IMG/VR virus record: IMGVR_UViG_3300036859_000215
Location: 1-55,516 of that record
Origin: a virus
Reading direction: 5' to 3' (one strand)
DNA: 55,516 nucleotides
Shown: piece after piece, positions 41,077-48,909 of the stretch
Position numbering within the stretch: position 1 is the stretch's first letter
Layout: the number at the start of each line of letters is the position of its first letter
The notes under the pieces: model-generated
Database searches by the model: none
Seen by the model: the letters and a program-made list of their open reading frames with translations, nothing else
What the model was told of the DNA's origin: nothing
Program-made: the position numbers and the translations under genes

Positions 41077-41601
41077 ATGAAGCAGACAGGGATCAGGTCA
41101 CTTGCTAACGAAGCCTTGCTGACACAGGCGAGGCTTAGGGAGCTTCTGACTTATTTCCCGGACTTAGGGAAATGGAAGTGGAATGTTAGGCGGAATGGTG
41201 TTCGTAACGAATGGGCGGGCACCCCCGATGGATCCGGCTACATACAAATCCGCATTGCTGGGATTAAGTACCGCGCTTGCCGATTGGCCTTTCTTTTTAT
41301 GCGCGGGACATGGCCACCTCAATTAGTTGACCACATAAACAGAAATGTGGGAGACGACAGGTGGGAGAATCTCCGTCTTGCTTCCCGCAGCCAAAATGGC
41401 GCTAATGCCTGTCATCCCAAGCGAAAGCGGTTTGATCTTCCTCAGGGCGTAACCGAGCATCCTGGCGGCTACCTCGCAAAAATTTCAATCGACGGCTACC
41501 GCAAACACGTTGGTCTGTTCAAGACGCCAGAAGAAGCGCAGGCCGCATACCTTAATGCCTCTGCCTTTCGCGCCGAATTTTTGCCGGAGGGCACGGCATG
41601 A
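41077..41601 (+). CDS. HNH homing endonuclease-like protein with AP2 domain
   Basis: The 174-residue protein has an HNH-3-like core (LVDHINRNVGDDRWENLRLAS) at about residues 85-107 and a C-terminal AP2-like segment (GGYLAKISIDGYRKHVGLFKTPEEA). This is a common free-standing phage homing endonuclease layout. It lies between the first cassette gene and the PseA-like gene, overlapping the latter by four bases, and may have moved in with it. Confidence 0.85.
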   Translation: MKQTGIRSLANEALLTQARLRELLTYFPDLGKWKWNVRRNGVRNEWAGTPDGSGYIQIRIAGIKYRACRLAFLFMRGTWPPQLVDHINRNVGDDRWENLRLASRSQNGANACHPKRKRFDLPQGVTEHPGGYLAKISIDGYRKHVGLFKTPEEAQAAYLNASAFRAEFLPEGTA

Positions 41602-42683
41602 CAGAGGTTTTCCGGTGTCGGACCTGTCTCTACACAAACAAAAAGCCCGACCTTCACTTTGACTCCGAAGGCATCTGCTCGGCCTGCCGCAACTATGCTA
41701 ACCGGCCGGAGATTGACTGGGACACGCGCAAGAAAGAACTCGTCAATATCCTGTCGGACTCGAAGCCGAACGGCTCCGGCTATGACTGCATCGTGCCCTC
41801 GTCAGGCGGGAAAGACTCCCACTACCAGGCTCTTACGCTCATTGAACTGGGAGCACGCCCGCTCATCGTTACCGCCACCACGGACTTCTTAACTCCACTA
41901 GGGCGGGCGAATATCGACAACCTTTCCCGCTACGCCACCACGATAGAGGTGACGCCGAATCGGAGTGTTCGCGCCAAACTATGTCGGCTCGGGCTGGAAC
42001 TGGTCGGTGACCCGTGCTGGCCGGAGCACGTCCTAATCCACAGAGTTCCGTTTCGTGTGGCCCGCGATCTTGGCATCTCCCTGATCTTCTACGGTGAGTG
42101 TGGTCCAGTCCAATATGGCGGCCCGAAGGGCACCGAGAATACGAGACAAATGACGCAGAGATTTGTGTCCGAGTTTGGCGGCTTCCTCGGGTTGCGTGCA
42201 GAGGATTTCATTGGCCAGGAGGGTATCACCGAGCAGGATATGCGCGACTATGTAGCTCCGGACAGTGCCGAGTTAGTCAGCGCCAATATAGCCGCGCATT
42301 TTCTTGGCTGGTACCAGCCTTGGGATTCACATCGCAATGCGGCGGTCGCCAAGGCGCACGGGATGCGGCAAGAGCTTCCGTCTCCCGCGAATTATTGGTG
42401 CCACGAAAACCTCGATAACATTTTCACATCGGCCCATGATTTTTTGATGTGGAGAAAATACCACTACGGCCGCGCCACGGCGCAGCTCTCCGTTGACATT
42501 CGTGCCGGGCTTATCACCCGCGAAGAAGCTCTGCCGATCGCCGAGCAGCGTGATGGCATCATGCCTGACATGTATGCGGGCGGCGATGTTTGGGAGGCTA
42601 TGGAAATGATTGGCGTGAGCAAAGCACGATTTTTTGAAATTGCTGACCAGTTCACCAATTGGAGCCTGCACACTCGATGCTGA
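41598..42683 (+). CDS. PseA/WbpG-like N-acetyl sugar amidotransferase
   Basis: The 361-residue protein has zinc-type Cys pairs at Cys7/Cys10 and Cys27/Cys30 and a PP-loop SGGKDS at residues 69-74, which binds ATP. Members of this family convert an acetamido group of nonulosonic or related sugars to an acetamidino group, using ammonia from a HisH/HisF pair. The next gene is a HisF-like protein, the family's usual partner. The length agrees with the family. Substrate identity is inferred. Confidence 0.85.
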   Translation: MTEVFRCRTCLYTNKKPDLHFDSEGICSACRNYANRPEIDWDTRKKELVNILSDSKPNGSGYDCIVPSSGGKDSHYQALTLIELGARPLIVTATTDFLTPLGRANIDNLSRYATTIEVTPNRSVRAKLCRLGLELVGDPCWPEHVLIHRVPFRVARDLGISLIFYGECGPVQYGGPKGTENTRQMTQRFVSEFGGFLGLRAEDFIGQEGITEQDMRDYVAPDSAELVSANIAAHFLGWYQPWDSHRNAAVAKAHGMRQELPSPANYWCHENLDNIFTSAHDFLMWRKYHYGRATAQLSVDIRAGLITREEALPIAEQRDGIMPDMYAGGDVWEAMEMIGVSKARFFEIADQFTNWSLHTRC

Positions 42684-43375
42684 AAACCCGCATAATCCCG
42701 ACGCTACTGACTCGCGGGCGCGAACTCGTCAAGGGCGAGCGCTTCGATAGTTGGCGCCGGGTCGGCAATGCCATGCAGGCCTGCCGCGTGCACAACATGC
42801 GCGGGGTGGATGAACTTGTCTTGTTGGAAGTCGGCGGCGGGATGATTGACACCGAAACAGTAAGCGCGCTGGCTGGCGAATGCTTCATGCCGCTGGCTGT
42901 GGGCGGTGGTGTCAGAACCCTGGAGGATTTTCACTGGCTGATCGGAGCCGGGGCCGACAAGGTGGTGCTGGGCAGCGTGGCTTGGCAGAACACCAAGTTG
43001 GTGGCGGACGCTTCCAAGAAATTCGGCGCGCAAGCCGTAGTGATCTCCATCGCCGTGCGCCAGGGGGACGACGCGGTGGGCTGGGCCATCGACATGCAGA
43101 CGCTCGGTGCCGGCGAAATCCTCCTGCAATCGATTGACCGCGACGGGACTATGGAAGGCTATGACCTTCCACTTATCAAGGCTGTTTCGGAAGCAGTAAG
43201 CATCCCAGTCATCGCTTCTGGCGGATGCCGTGACTATGCCAACATGGCCGATGCTCTAATAGCCGGAGCGCACGCGGTAGCCGCCGGAGCACTCTTTCAG
43301 TTCAGTGATGCGACTCCGCAAGGCGCTGCCCGCTATCTCCATGAACATGGGTTCAACACGAGGCTTGCGGCATGA
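42677..43375 (+). CDS. HisF-like TIM barrel, ammonia-channel partner without cyclase residues
   Basis: This 232-residue protein aligns by eye with HisF from its RIIP start. HisF catalytic Asp11 is replaced by Leu11, and the position of Asp130 by Ala126 (ISIAVR instead of IDAKR). So it cannot be an imidazole-glycerol-phosphate cyclase and matches the HisF2 type that feeds ammonia to WbpG/PseA. The partner glutaminase HisH is not found in this window, so host HisH may supply it. Confidence 0.85.
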   Translation: MLKTRIIPTLLTRGRELVKGERFDSWRRVGNAMQACRVHNMRGVDELVLLEVGGGMIDTETVSALAGECFMPLAVGGGVRTLEDFHWLIGAGADKVVLGSVAWQNTKLVADASKKFGAQAVVISIAVRQGDDAVGWAIDMQTLGAGEILLQSIDRDGTMEGYDLPLIKAVSEAVSIPVIASGGCRDYANMADALIAGAHAVAAGALFQFSDATPQGAARYLHEHGFNTRLAA

Positions 43376-44217
43376 GCGCCATTCTCGTGACGGGCGGTTC
43401 GGGAACTTTCGGGACAGCTTTCGTCAAGCGTCTGCTTAAGGGCTCGGACTATAGCCGTATCGTTATCCTCTCGCGTGGGGAGCACAGACAGGCCGCTATG
43501 CGGGCGGAAGTCCGCGACCCAGAGGGAAGGGTGCGTTGGCTCATTGGGGACGTGAGGGACTTTAGGCGGCTGTGCAGGGCCTTCTCCGGCATTGACGTGG
43601 TGGTTCACGCTGCGGCGCTCAAGCGCATCGAAGTCTGCGAGTATGACCCCATCGAGGTCGTGCGAACGAATGTGTTGGGCGCGGTGAATGTCATCGAAGC
43701 CGCCCTCGAGAAGGGCGTCGGGAAAGTCGTGGCGCTCTCGACCGACAAATGCGTGGATCCGATCAATGCCTACGGCGCCAGCAAACTTCTCGCCGAAAAA
43801 CTGTTCATAGCTGCGAACAACATGCGCGGAGCCTGTGGCACGGTCTTCGCGCTTGCGCGATATGGGAACATCGCCGGCTCGCAAGGTTCTGTGATTCCTA
43901 AATGGCGTGAGCTTTTGGAGCACACCGACACGGTGCCCGTGACCGACCCTGATGCCACAAGATTCTGGATGACAGCCGAGGAGGCTGTGCAGCTCGTGCT
44001 TGACACGATTGAGACTATGGAGGGCGGTGAGGTCAATATCCCGACGTTGCCAGCCTATCGGCTTGGTGACTTAGCAGAAGCCATGGGAGCGAGAATGGAT
44101 GTTCGTGGCCTGCCATTTTTCGAGAAACAACACGAGTTGATGGATCGCGGAAATAGTAGCGATGCCGCGCGGCGTATGACCGTGAACGAATTGCGGGAAA
44201 GGCTGGCCGCGCTATGA
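43372..44217 (+). CDS. PseB/FlaA1-like UDP-sugar 4,6-dehydratase
   Basis: The 281-residue short-chain dehydrogenase has the NAD(P) motif TGGSGTFG (7-14), Asp125-Lys126 and the YGASK motif (Tyr134, Lys138). This combination is that of the PseB-type inverting 4,6-dehydratases, the first step in pseudaminic acid synthesis from UDP-GlcNAc. It is about 50 residues shorter than many PseB proteins. ATGA overlap with the HisF-like gene shows coupling. Confidence 0.82.
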   Translation: MSAILVTGGSGTFGTAFVKRLLKGSDYSRIVILSRGEHRQAAMRAEVRDPEGRVRWLIGDVRDFRRLCRAFSGIDVVVHAAALKRIEVCEYDPIEVVRTNVLGAVNVIEAALEKGVGKVVALSTDKCVDPINAYGASKLLAEKLFIAANNMRGACGTVFALARYGNIAGSQGSVIPKWRELLEHTDTVPVTDPDATRFWMTAEEAVQLVLDTIETMEGGEVNIPTLPAYRLGDLAEAMGARMDVRGLPFFEKQHELMDRGNSSDAARRMTVNELRERLAAL

Positions 44218-44438
44218 AGCGTGTCGAGATCAGCGACCACGCCATGTTGCGCTATTTGGAGCGCACCGGTCGCATCGACATGGAAGCGCTGAAGAAGGAA
44301 ATCCTCACGCCGGATTTGGTTTCTGCTGTCAAGCTTGGCGCCAATTCCTTCAAAGTCAATGGTCATACCTGGTTGATGGAGAACGGACGCGTGGTGACGT
44401 TTCTGGACAATACCAAGCGGGGCTATCGGCCGAGATGA
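44214..44438 (+). CDS. Small protein in sugar cassette
   Basis: The 74-residue protein starts in the stop of the dehydratase gene. It has an ISDHAMLRYLER helix and a beta-rich end (SFKVNGHTWLMENGRVVTFL). The layout is like small RelE/DUF4258-like folds, but this is weak. It overlaps the next small gene by four bases. Confidence 0.55.
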   Translation: MKRVEISDHAMLRYLERTGRIDMEALKKEILTPDLVSAVKLGANSFKVNGHTWLMENGRVVTFLDNTKRGYRPR

Positions 44439-44614
44439 GCGACAAGCGCAAGCCGAAAGGATGGCTCGACGACGAGCGTCTGCTAGTGCCTGACCTCCAT
44501 GTGTATGAACCAGAGGAGCCACGAGAGACGGGACTGCTTGACCACTCTGGGCGGAAACTCGTTCGAGAGACGAGACGCATTGGTTTCCTGCCGTCGAGAC
44601 CGCGAAGCCGATGA
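44435..44614 (+). CDS. Small polar protein in sugar cassette
   Basis: A 59-residue protein rich in charged residues and ending in a GFLPSRPRSR stretch. Its start and stop overlap the genes before and after by four bases each. No family recognised. Confidence 0.55.
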   Translation: MSDKRKPKGWLDDERLLVPDLHVYEPEEPRETGLLDHSGRKLVRETRRIGFLPSRPRSR

Positions 44615-45216
44615 TTGATCCCTATCAGGTGGTGCGCGATTTCGAGCAGGAGCTCTGCGATTATACCGGAGCGCCTTATTGCGTTTCGACCAATTCCTGT
44701 ACTATGGCGCTGCTCATCACGCTGTCTTGGTGGAAGATGCTGAGGGGCAAAGAGACGATTTCCTGCCCGAAGCGCACTTACGTTTCGGTGCCGCAGTCGA
44801 TCAAGCTGGCCGGCCATCGCATCAAATGGCGCGACGAGGACTGGCTCGGCATGTATGCGCTGCCGCCCACGCCCATCTGGGATTGCGCCCGCCTGCTCAC
44901 CTCCGGCATGTATAAGCGAGGCACGATTCAGTGCCTGTCGTTCCATTGGTCGAAGCATCTGCAAATCGGTTTGGGCGGTGCCATCCTGCATGATCGCAAG
45001 TCGGCCGACCCGATCTTCCGCCGCATGCGCTTCGATGGACGCACCGAAGGGTTGACGCCGGATCAGGATAGCTTCCCTGTTCTTGGATACCACGCCTATC
45101 TCACTCCGGGTCTGGCGGCTGACGGACTTATGCGCTTGTCACTCTTGCCGGAGCACAATGAGCCGCTGCCGAATAGTCCCTATCCCGACTTGAGCCAGTT
45201 CGAGATATTCGCATGA
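44611..45216 (+). CDS. PseC-like DegT/DnrJ/EryC1 aminotransferase, minimal form
   Basis: The 201-residue protein matches the large PLP-binding domain of DegT-family sugar aminotransferases: a STNSCTMAL segment (26-34), a CPKRTYVS segment, Asp91 and the PLP lysine Lys115 in FHWSKHLQIGLGGAIL. Normal members have about 370-390 residues. The small C-terminal domain is missing and only a short tail follows. It may still be active as a dimer, or may be a decayed enzyme. Confidence 0.75.
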   Translation: MIDPYQVVRDFEQELCDYTGAPYCVSTNSCTMALLITLSWWKMLRGKETISCPKRTYVSVPQSIKLAGHRIKWRDEDWLGMYALPPTPIWDCARLLTSGMYKRGTIQCLSFHWSKHLQIGLGGAILHDRKSADPIFRRMRFDGRTEGLTPDQDSFPVLGYHAYLTPGLAADGLMRLSLLPEHNEPLPNSPYPDLSQFEIFA

Positions 45217-45238
45217 ACGCTAGGAGGATGTATCTCCT

Positions 45239-45868
45239 ATGACGGCGGCTGTGATTGTGCAGGCAAGGATGAACTCGACGCGATTCCCTAGGAAGGCTGT
45301 TGCCGACCTAAACGGTTCGCCTGTTCTCTGGCACGTCCTCACCAGATGTCTGATGATTGACGGTGCCGACATGGTGATTCTCGCTGTGCCCGACGAGGCC
45401 GACAGCGATGAATTGGAAGTGATTGCCGAGAATTTAGACATCAAAGTGGTGCGCGGCTCCGAGAATGATGTGCTGTCTCGCTATCTGAAAGCTGCGAGAG
45501 CAGTGAGGGCGGATGTCGTAATGCGCGTGACGGCAGATTGCCCGCTGATCGATCCGCATGTGTGCTCTGCCGTGCTCGATGCGGTGAAGCGCGGTGACGT
45601 GGACTATGCCTCCAATACCCATCCCCGCACCTTTGAGCGTGGGCTTGATTGTGAAGCCTTCACTCGTTGGGCGTTGGAGGTGGCGGCGAGGGATGCGACT
45701 GACCCCTATGACCGTGAGCACGTAACAAGTTGGATGCACAGCAATCCGCTGTTTCACACGGTGAATGTAGAGAGCGGTGACCCAGGTAGGGCACAGATAA
45801 ATCATTGCGTCGATTACCCGGAAGACCTGGATCGCCTTAGGGGGCTTTTCTGCAATGTCGCAGCGTGA
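45239..45868 (+). CDS. SpsF/PseF-like CMP-sugar cytidylyltransferase
   Basis: The 209-residue protein begins with VIVQARMNSTRFPRKA (the CTP-binding loop) and has a TADCPLIDP motif at 98-106 that binds metal through Asp100. This is the SpsF family of cytidylyltransferases, which activate nonulosonic acids as CMP-sugars in Pse and Leg pathways. Length is a little short (usual about 230-250). An AGGAGG ribosome binding site precedes it. Confidence 0.85.
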   Translation: MTAAVIVQARMNSTRFPRKAVADLNGSPVLWHVLTRCLMIDGADMVILAVPDEADSDELEVIAENLDIKVVRGSENDVLSRYLKAARAVRADVVMRVTADCPLIDPHVCSAVLDAVKRGDVDYASNTHPRTFERGLDCEAFTRWALEVAARDATDPYDREHVTSWMHSNPLFHTVNVESGDPGRAQINHCVDYPEDLDRLRGLFCNVAA

Positions 45869-46400
45869 ATTAAGCCAAAACTATCAGGCTAGGTATCAAC
45901 GCGCATGGAGGCGGGCCAATCCAGAAAGAGCCCGCGAACGTGATCGGAAAAAGGAGCAACGTGAGCGAGAGCGTGATCCTAACGGATTTCGGCAAAAGGC
46001 GACTGCGAGAATGCGGGCATGGCGAGCACGTAACCCAGAACGCGCAAAGGAGGCCAATAAGAAACACAACTCCCTCAGGGTCAAGCAATGGAGGGCAAAC
46101 AACAAGACAAAGACGCGCGTTTACGGATCAAACTATCGCGCCCGCGTCAGCGCGGCGGAAGGTGCTTACAATGCAGAGGACATCCAACGCCTCTACAAGG
46201 CGCAGAGGGGCAAGTGTGCATATTTTCGGTTTTGCGGGAACCGTCTCGCCGGAAGTTACCACATTGACCATATCATACCTCTAATTGAGGGCGGCTCTAA
46301 CTGGCCAGCAAATCTGCAACTCACATGCCCAGAATGTAATCAGCGAAAGAATCGACGCGACCCGCTTATCTTCAGCAGGGAATTGGGGGCGCTTCTATGA
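45855..46400 (+). CDS. HNH endonuclease
   Basis: The 181-residue protein has a strongly basic repetitive N-terminus (RARERDRKKEQ type) and then a C-terminal HNH nuclease core: Cys pair CAYFRFCG, YHIDHIIPL, NLQLTCPECNQRK. It overlaps the preceding gene by 14 bases and the next by four. It is the second endonuclease in the cassette and may be a mobile homing-type gene. Confidence 0.85.
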   Translation: MSQRELSQNYQARYQRAWRRANPERARERDRKKEQRERERDPNGFRQKATARMRAWRARNPERAKEANKKHNSLRVKQWRANNKTKTRVYGSNYRARVSAAEGAYNAEDIQRLYKAQRGKCAYFRFCGNRLAGSYHIDHIIPLIEGGSNWPANLQLTCPECNQRKNRRDPLIFSRELGALL

Positions 46401-46804
46401 GGTTCATCTCGGTTTATGATTATCCCGCCGCAGCGCAGCCTCTCTATGATCTGTTAGCTGAGCGGGCGCCAGAGGTGAATATCTCGCATAAGGAGATGCC
46501 GACTTGGGAGGCGCATCTTAAATTTATCGCCTCGCGGCCATATGAATCTTGGTATCTGATCGAGGTGGACACCGTTCCGGTTGGGACGATCTATCTGACC
46601 AATCAGCGCGAGGTCGGACTATTCATCTTCAAGCTATATAGAGGCCAAGGCTACGGCGGCGAGGCGTTGGCCGAGTTGAAACGTAAGCATCCGGGCCAGT
46701 TGCTCGCCAATGTCAGCGTCAACAACAAGGATGGCCTGTCTTTTTGGCAAGACCAAGGCTTCAAACCCCTGCAACAGACTTTGCTCTGGAGTCCCCCATG
46801 CTAG
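46397..46804 (+). CDS. GNAT acetyltransferase, PseH-like
   Basis: The 135-residue protein has the acetyl-CoA-binding signature RGQGYGGEAL and a C-terminal NNKDGLSFWQDQGF segment, both typical of GNAT enzymes. PseH acetylates the 4-amino group of the 6-deoxy-AltNAc intermediate; the context makes the same role likely here. It is shorter than PseH by about 30 residues. Confidence 0.75.
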   Translation: MRFISVYDYPAAAQPLYDLLAERAPEVNISHKEMPTWEAHLKFIASRPYESWYLIEVDTVPVGTIYLTNQREVGLFIFKLYRGQGYGGEALAELKRKHPGQLLANVSVNNKDGLSFWQDQGFKPLQQTLLWSPPC

Positions 46805-47517
46805 ACCTTCAATCGAGAGACAGATGTTTTGTGATCGCCGAGGCCGGGACGGCGCACGCCGACCCCGACCCTAAGAAGCGATTCTGCAAGGCGCTGCGTT
46901 TGGTTGATGCGGCACACTCCGCAGGAGCCGATGCCATCAAGTTCCAGTGGTTTGCCTCGCCGTGTGAAATGTTTTGCTGGATGGAAGGCGATGGAATGAG
47001 GGCCCCGCGGTGGTTGGCATCTTGGATGGACCCAGAGGAACACTGGAAGCAAGTCAAGGAATTCTCTGAGGCGTGCGGGCTTGTGTTTCTTGCCAGTGCC
47101 TTCGAAAGAACCACTACCCAATGGCTGATTGATCTCAACCTCGCCGCCACCAAAGTAGCTAGCCGTGCCGCCAAGACTTTCCCCTATGACATGGAGGGAT
47201 TGCCGAGGCCGTTCCTGATTTCGGGTGGCATGGGTTTGCCAGTAAACCCGCTCCCTCAAGATACCATCTTGCTTGAGTGCGAGTCCAAATACCCATCAAC
47301 ACAGGCATGGGAGAAAGCATGGCCGGGCTTCTCCGACCATTCTGGCAAGCCCTTCCTCGGCATCGATGCCATTTCACGCGGCTGCAAGCTGCTAGAGGTG
47401 CATTTCATGATCGACCCGATCGATGCGGGTCCGGACCTTCCAGCCTGTCTCACCATTGATGAGTTGAAGCTGGTCTGTCAGGCGCGGGATTATTACGCAG
47501 AGAGGAAAACGGCATGA
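46798..47517 (+). CDS. PseI/NeuB-like nonulosonic acid synthase, barrel only
   Basis: The 239-residue protein has NeuB-family marks: an IAEAGTAH segment (13-20), KFQ (48-50), SGGM (142-145), FSDHS (178-182) and EVHFMID (200-206). The family condenses phosphoenolpyruvate with a six-carbon sugar to give the nine-carbon acid. Family members are about 340 residues with a C-terminal SAF (antifreeze-like) domain, which is absent here. It starts inside the PseH-like gene. Confidence 0.85.
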   Translation: MLDLQSRDRCFVIAEAGTAHADPDPKKRFCKALRLVDAAHSAGADAIKFQWFASPCEMFCWMEGDGMRAPRWLASWMDPEEHWKQVKEFSEACGLVFLASAFERTTTQWLIDLNLAATKVASRAAKTFPYDMEGLPRPFLISGGMGLPVNPLPQDTILLECESKYPSTQAWEKAWPGFSDHSGKPFLGIDAISRGCKLLEVHFMIDPIDAGPDLPACLTIDELKLVCQARDYYAERKTA

Positions 47518-47705
47518 CCATTGCCATTCAGGAGAAGAAGACCAAACAGGCGGCCAACTATCGTAAGGGCTCAGTGCGGCAGCGCTGCGGACTCTGTGTG
47601 CATTACCGGCCCAAGCCGGGAGCGTGCGAGTTGGTGCGCGGCCTGATCGAGCCGAGCGCGTTGTGCGATCTGTATGAGCCAAAGAAGGCGGCGAGAGCGG
47701 CATGA
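47514..47705 (+). CDS. Small Cys-motif protein (zinc or iron-sulfur)
   Basis: The 63-residue protein has four Cys (25, 28, 38, 51), in the order C-x2-C-x9-C-x12-C, and a final YEP segment, reminiscent of small metal-binding or high-potential iron-sulfur-like phage proteins. It is coupled by overlaps to synthase and methylase genes and may be part of the pathway. Confidence 0.6.
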   Translation: MTIAIQEKKTKQAANYRKGSVRQRCGLCVHYRPKPGACELVRGLIEPSALCDLYEPKKAARAA

Positions 47706-48280
47706 CGGCGATCGACTGGTGGAGAGGTGCCGGAGGCGACAGCTACACGCAAAGGAACCGCGTCGATTGGCAAAAGCGCATCCCTTTCTGGCGGGCCATT
47801 GTCGATGATCTAACCCCGGAGTCAGTCCTGGAAGTCGGCTGCAATGCGGGGTGGAACTTGCTCGCACTACGCGCTTGCTTTCCGCGCATCGATCTGACTG
47901 GCATTGAGCCTAACGCCGTGGCTAGACGTGAAGCACAAGGCCACGAACTTACGGTGGCTCCTGAATTTTGGGTGCATGGTAGGGTTTACAACCTGGTTTT
48001 CACCGCTGGCGTTCTGATTCACGTCCCGTCGCCAGAGTTGCCCATATTCATGCGCCGCATCGTTGATGCCTCCAAACGCTACGTCATCGCCGTCGAATAC
48101 GACGCCCCAGAGGAAACCGAAATCGAATATAGGGGCGAAATGGGCCTGTTATGGAAACGCCCTTACGGTAAGCTATATCAGGATATGGGGCTGAGGCTGT
48201 TGGGTGATTGTCACCTCCCGCCAGAGTCGGGGTTCGATCATTGCCACTTTTGGCTCTTGGAAAAACCCGACGTTTCCTGA
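47702..48280 (+). CDS. Pseudaminic acid-associated methyltransferase
   Basis: The 192-residue protein has an AdoMet motif VLEVGCNAGW (42-51) and an N-terminal GDSYTQRN segment (12-19), the features of the methylases annotated as pseudaminic acid biosynthesis-associated (TIGR03587 type). It would methylate the sugar or a precursor. As the last cassette gene, its presence strengthens the interpretation as a nonulosonic acid pathway. Confidence 0.82.
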   Translation: MTAIDWWRGAGGDSYTQRNRVDWQKRIPFWRAIVDDLTPESVLEVGCNAGWNLLALRACFPRIDLTGIEPNAVARREAQGHELTVAPEFWVHGRVYNLVFTAGVLIHVPSPELPIFMRRIVDASKRYVIAVEYDAPEETEIEYRGEMGLLWKRPYGKLYQDMGLRLLGDCHLPPESGFDHCHFWLLEKPDVS

Positions 48281-48399
48281 TCTCAATCCTTCCCCATCAC
48301 TGATTTTTCGCGCGGGGAAAGTCTGCCTGTTCCCCGTCATACCCCTCCTACAGTGCGGAAGACCCTATGCGAATCTAACCCCAAGAGGAGTTTATCTAA
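48281..48399. promoter_or_regulatory. Intergenic region after sugar cassette with GGGGAA/TTCCCC hairpin
   Basis: The gap holds GCGGGGAAAGTC, similar to the motif at 40091, and within it an inverted repeat GGGGAA (48314-48319) and TTCCCC (48330-48335) with a ten-base loop. It ends with AAGAGGAG before ATG 48400. It probably starts the tail-tube transcript. I see no T-run terminator for the cassette. Confidence 0.45.
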
Positions 48400-48888
48400 A
48401 TGACCGCCGTTAAAGTTGCCTTCCGCCTCAAGCCAGCCGACCTATCCTTCGGGGAAGCCTTCCAGGCCCGCTATCAGGCCCGTGTAGATCGCCCGATTGA
48501 TGACCTTGATCTCAATGAATTGTTCCGCGACGTACAGAGCAATCTTCGACCCGGCGATTGGGTCACCATCGTGGCTTATAAGGACAACACTTGGCAACAG
48601 GTGATGGAGGGCTGCACCGCTATCATCACCTCGATCCGCCAGGAGGTTCCGGCTGGCCCGAAAGTGGTGCGGGCGATCTGGCATAGCGATCTGTTCAAGG
48701 TGCCGCAGACGGCGGTGGCGCAGTCCGCCAATCAGCCCAAGATCAAGCTCAGCGTGAAGAAAGAATTCGGCGGTGGCTACACCGTCCGCGACGAGAAAGG
48801 CCACGTCATCGAGTCGGTGAACACCAAAAAAGAAGCAGAGGATTATATCGCCAGCCTGGACCGTCAGCCGAAAGCTGTTGCGGCCTGA
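48400..48888 (+). CDS. Putative virion-associated protein
   Basis: The 162-residue protein has a charged helical N-terminus, a beta-rich middle and a C-terminal segment that resembles a short DUF1508-like unit (GGYTVRDEKGHVIESVNTKKEAEDYI). It is the first gene of the tail-tube transcript. Function unknown. Confidence 0.55.
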   Translation: MTAVKVAFRLKPADLSFGEAFQARYQARVDRPIDDLDLNELFRDVQSNLRPGDWVTIVAYKDNTWQQVMEGCTAIITSIRQEVPAGPKVVRAIWHSDLFKVPQTAVAQSANQPKIKLSVKKEFGGGYTVRDEKGHVIESVNTKKEAEDYIASLDRQPKAVAA

Positions 48889-48909
48889 CATGGCTAAGGG
48901 GAGGGGCAA

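Noticed and set aside
42677-43375. Histidine biosynthesis cyclase (HisF proper)
   Set aside because: Both catalytic aspartates of HisF are replaced and the neighbour is a PseA/WbpG-type amidotransferase.
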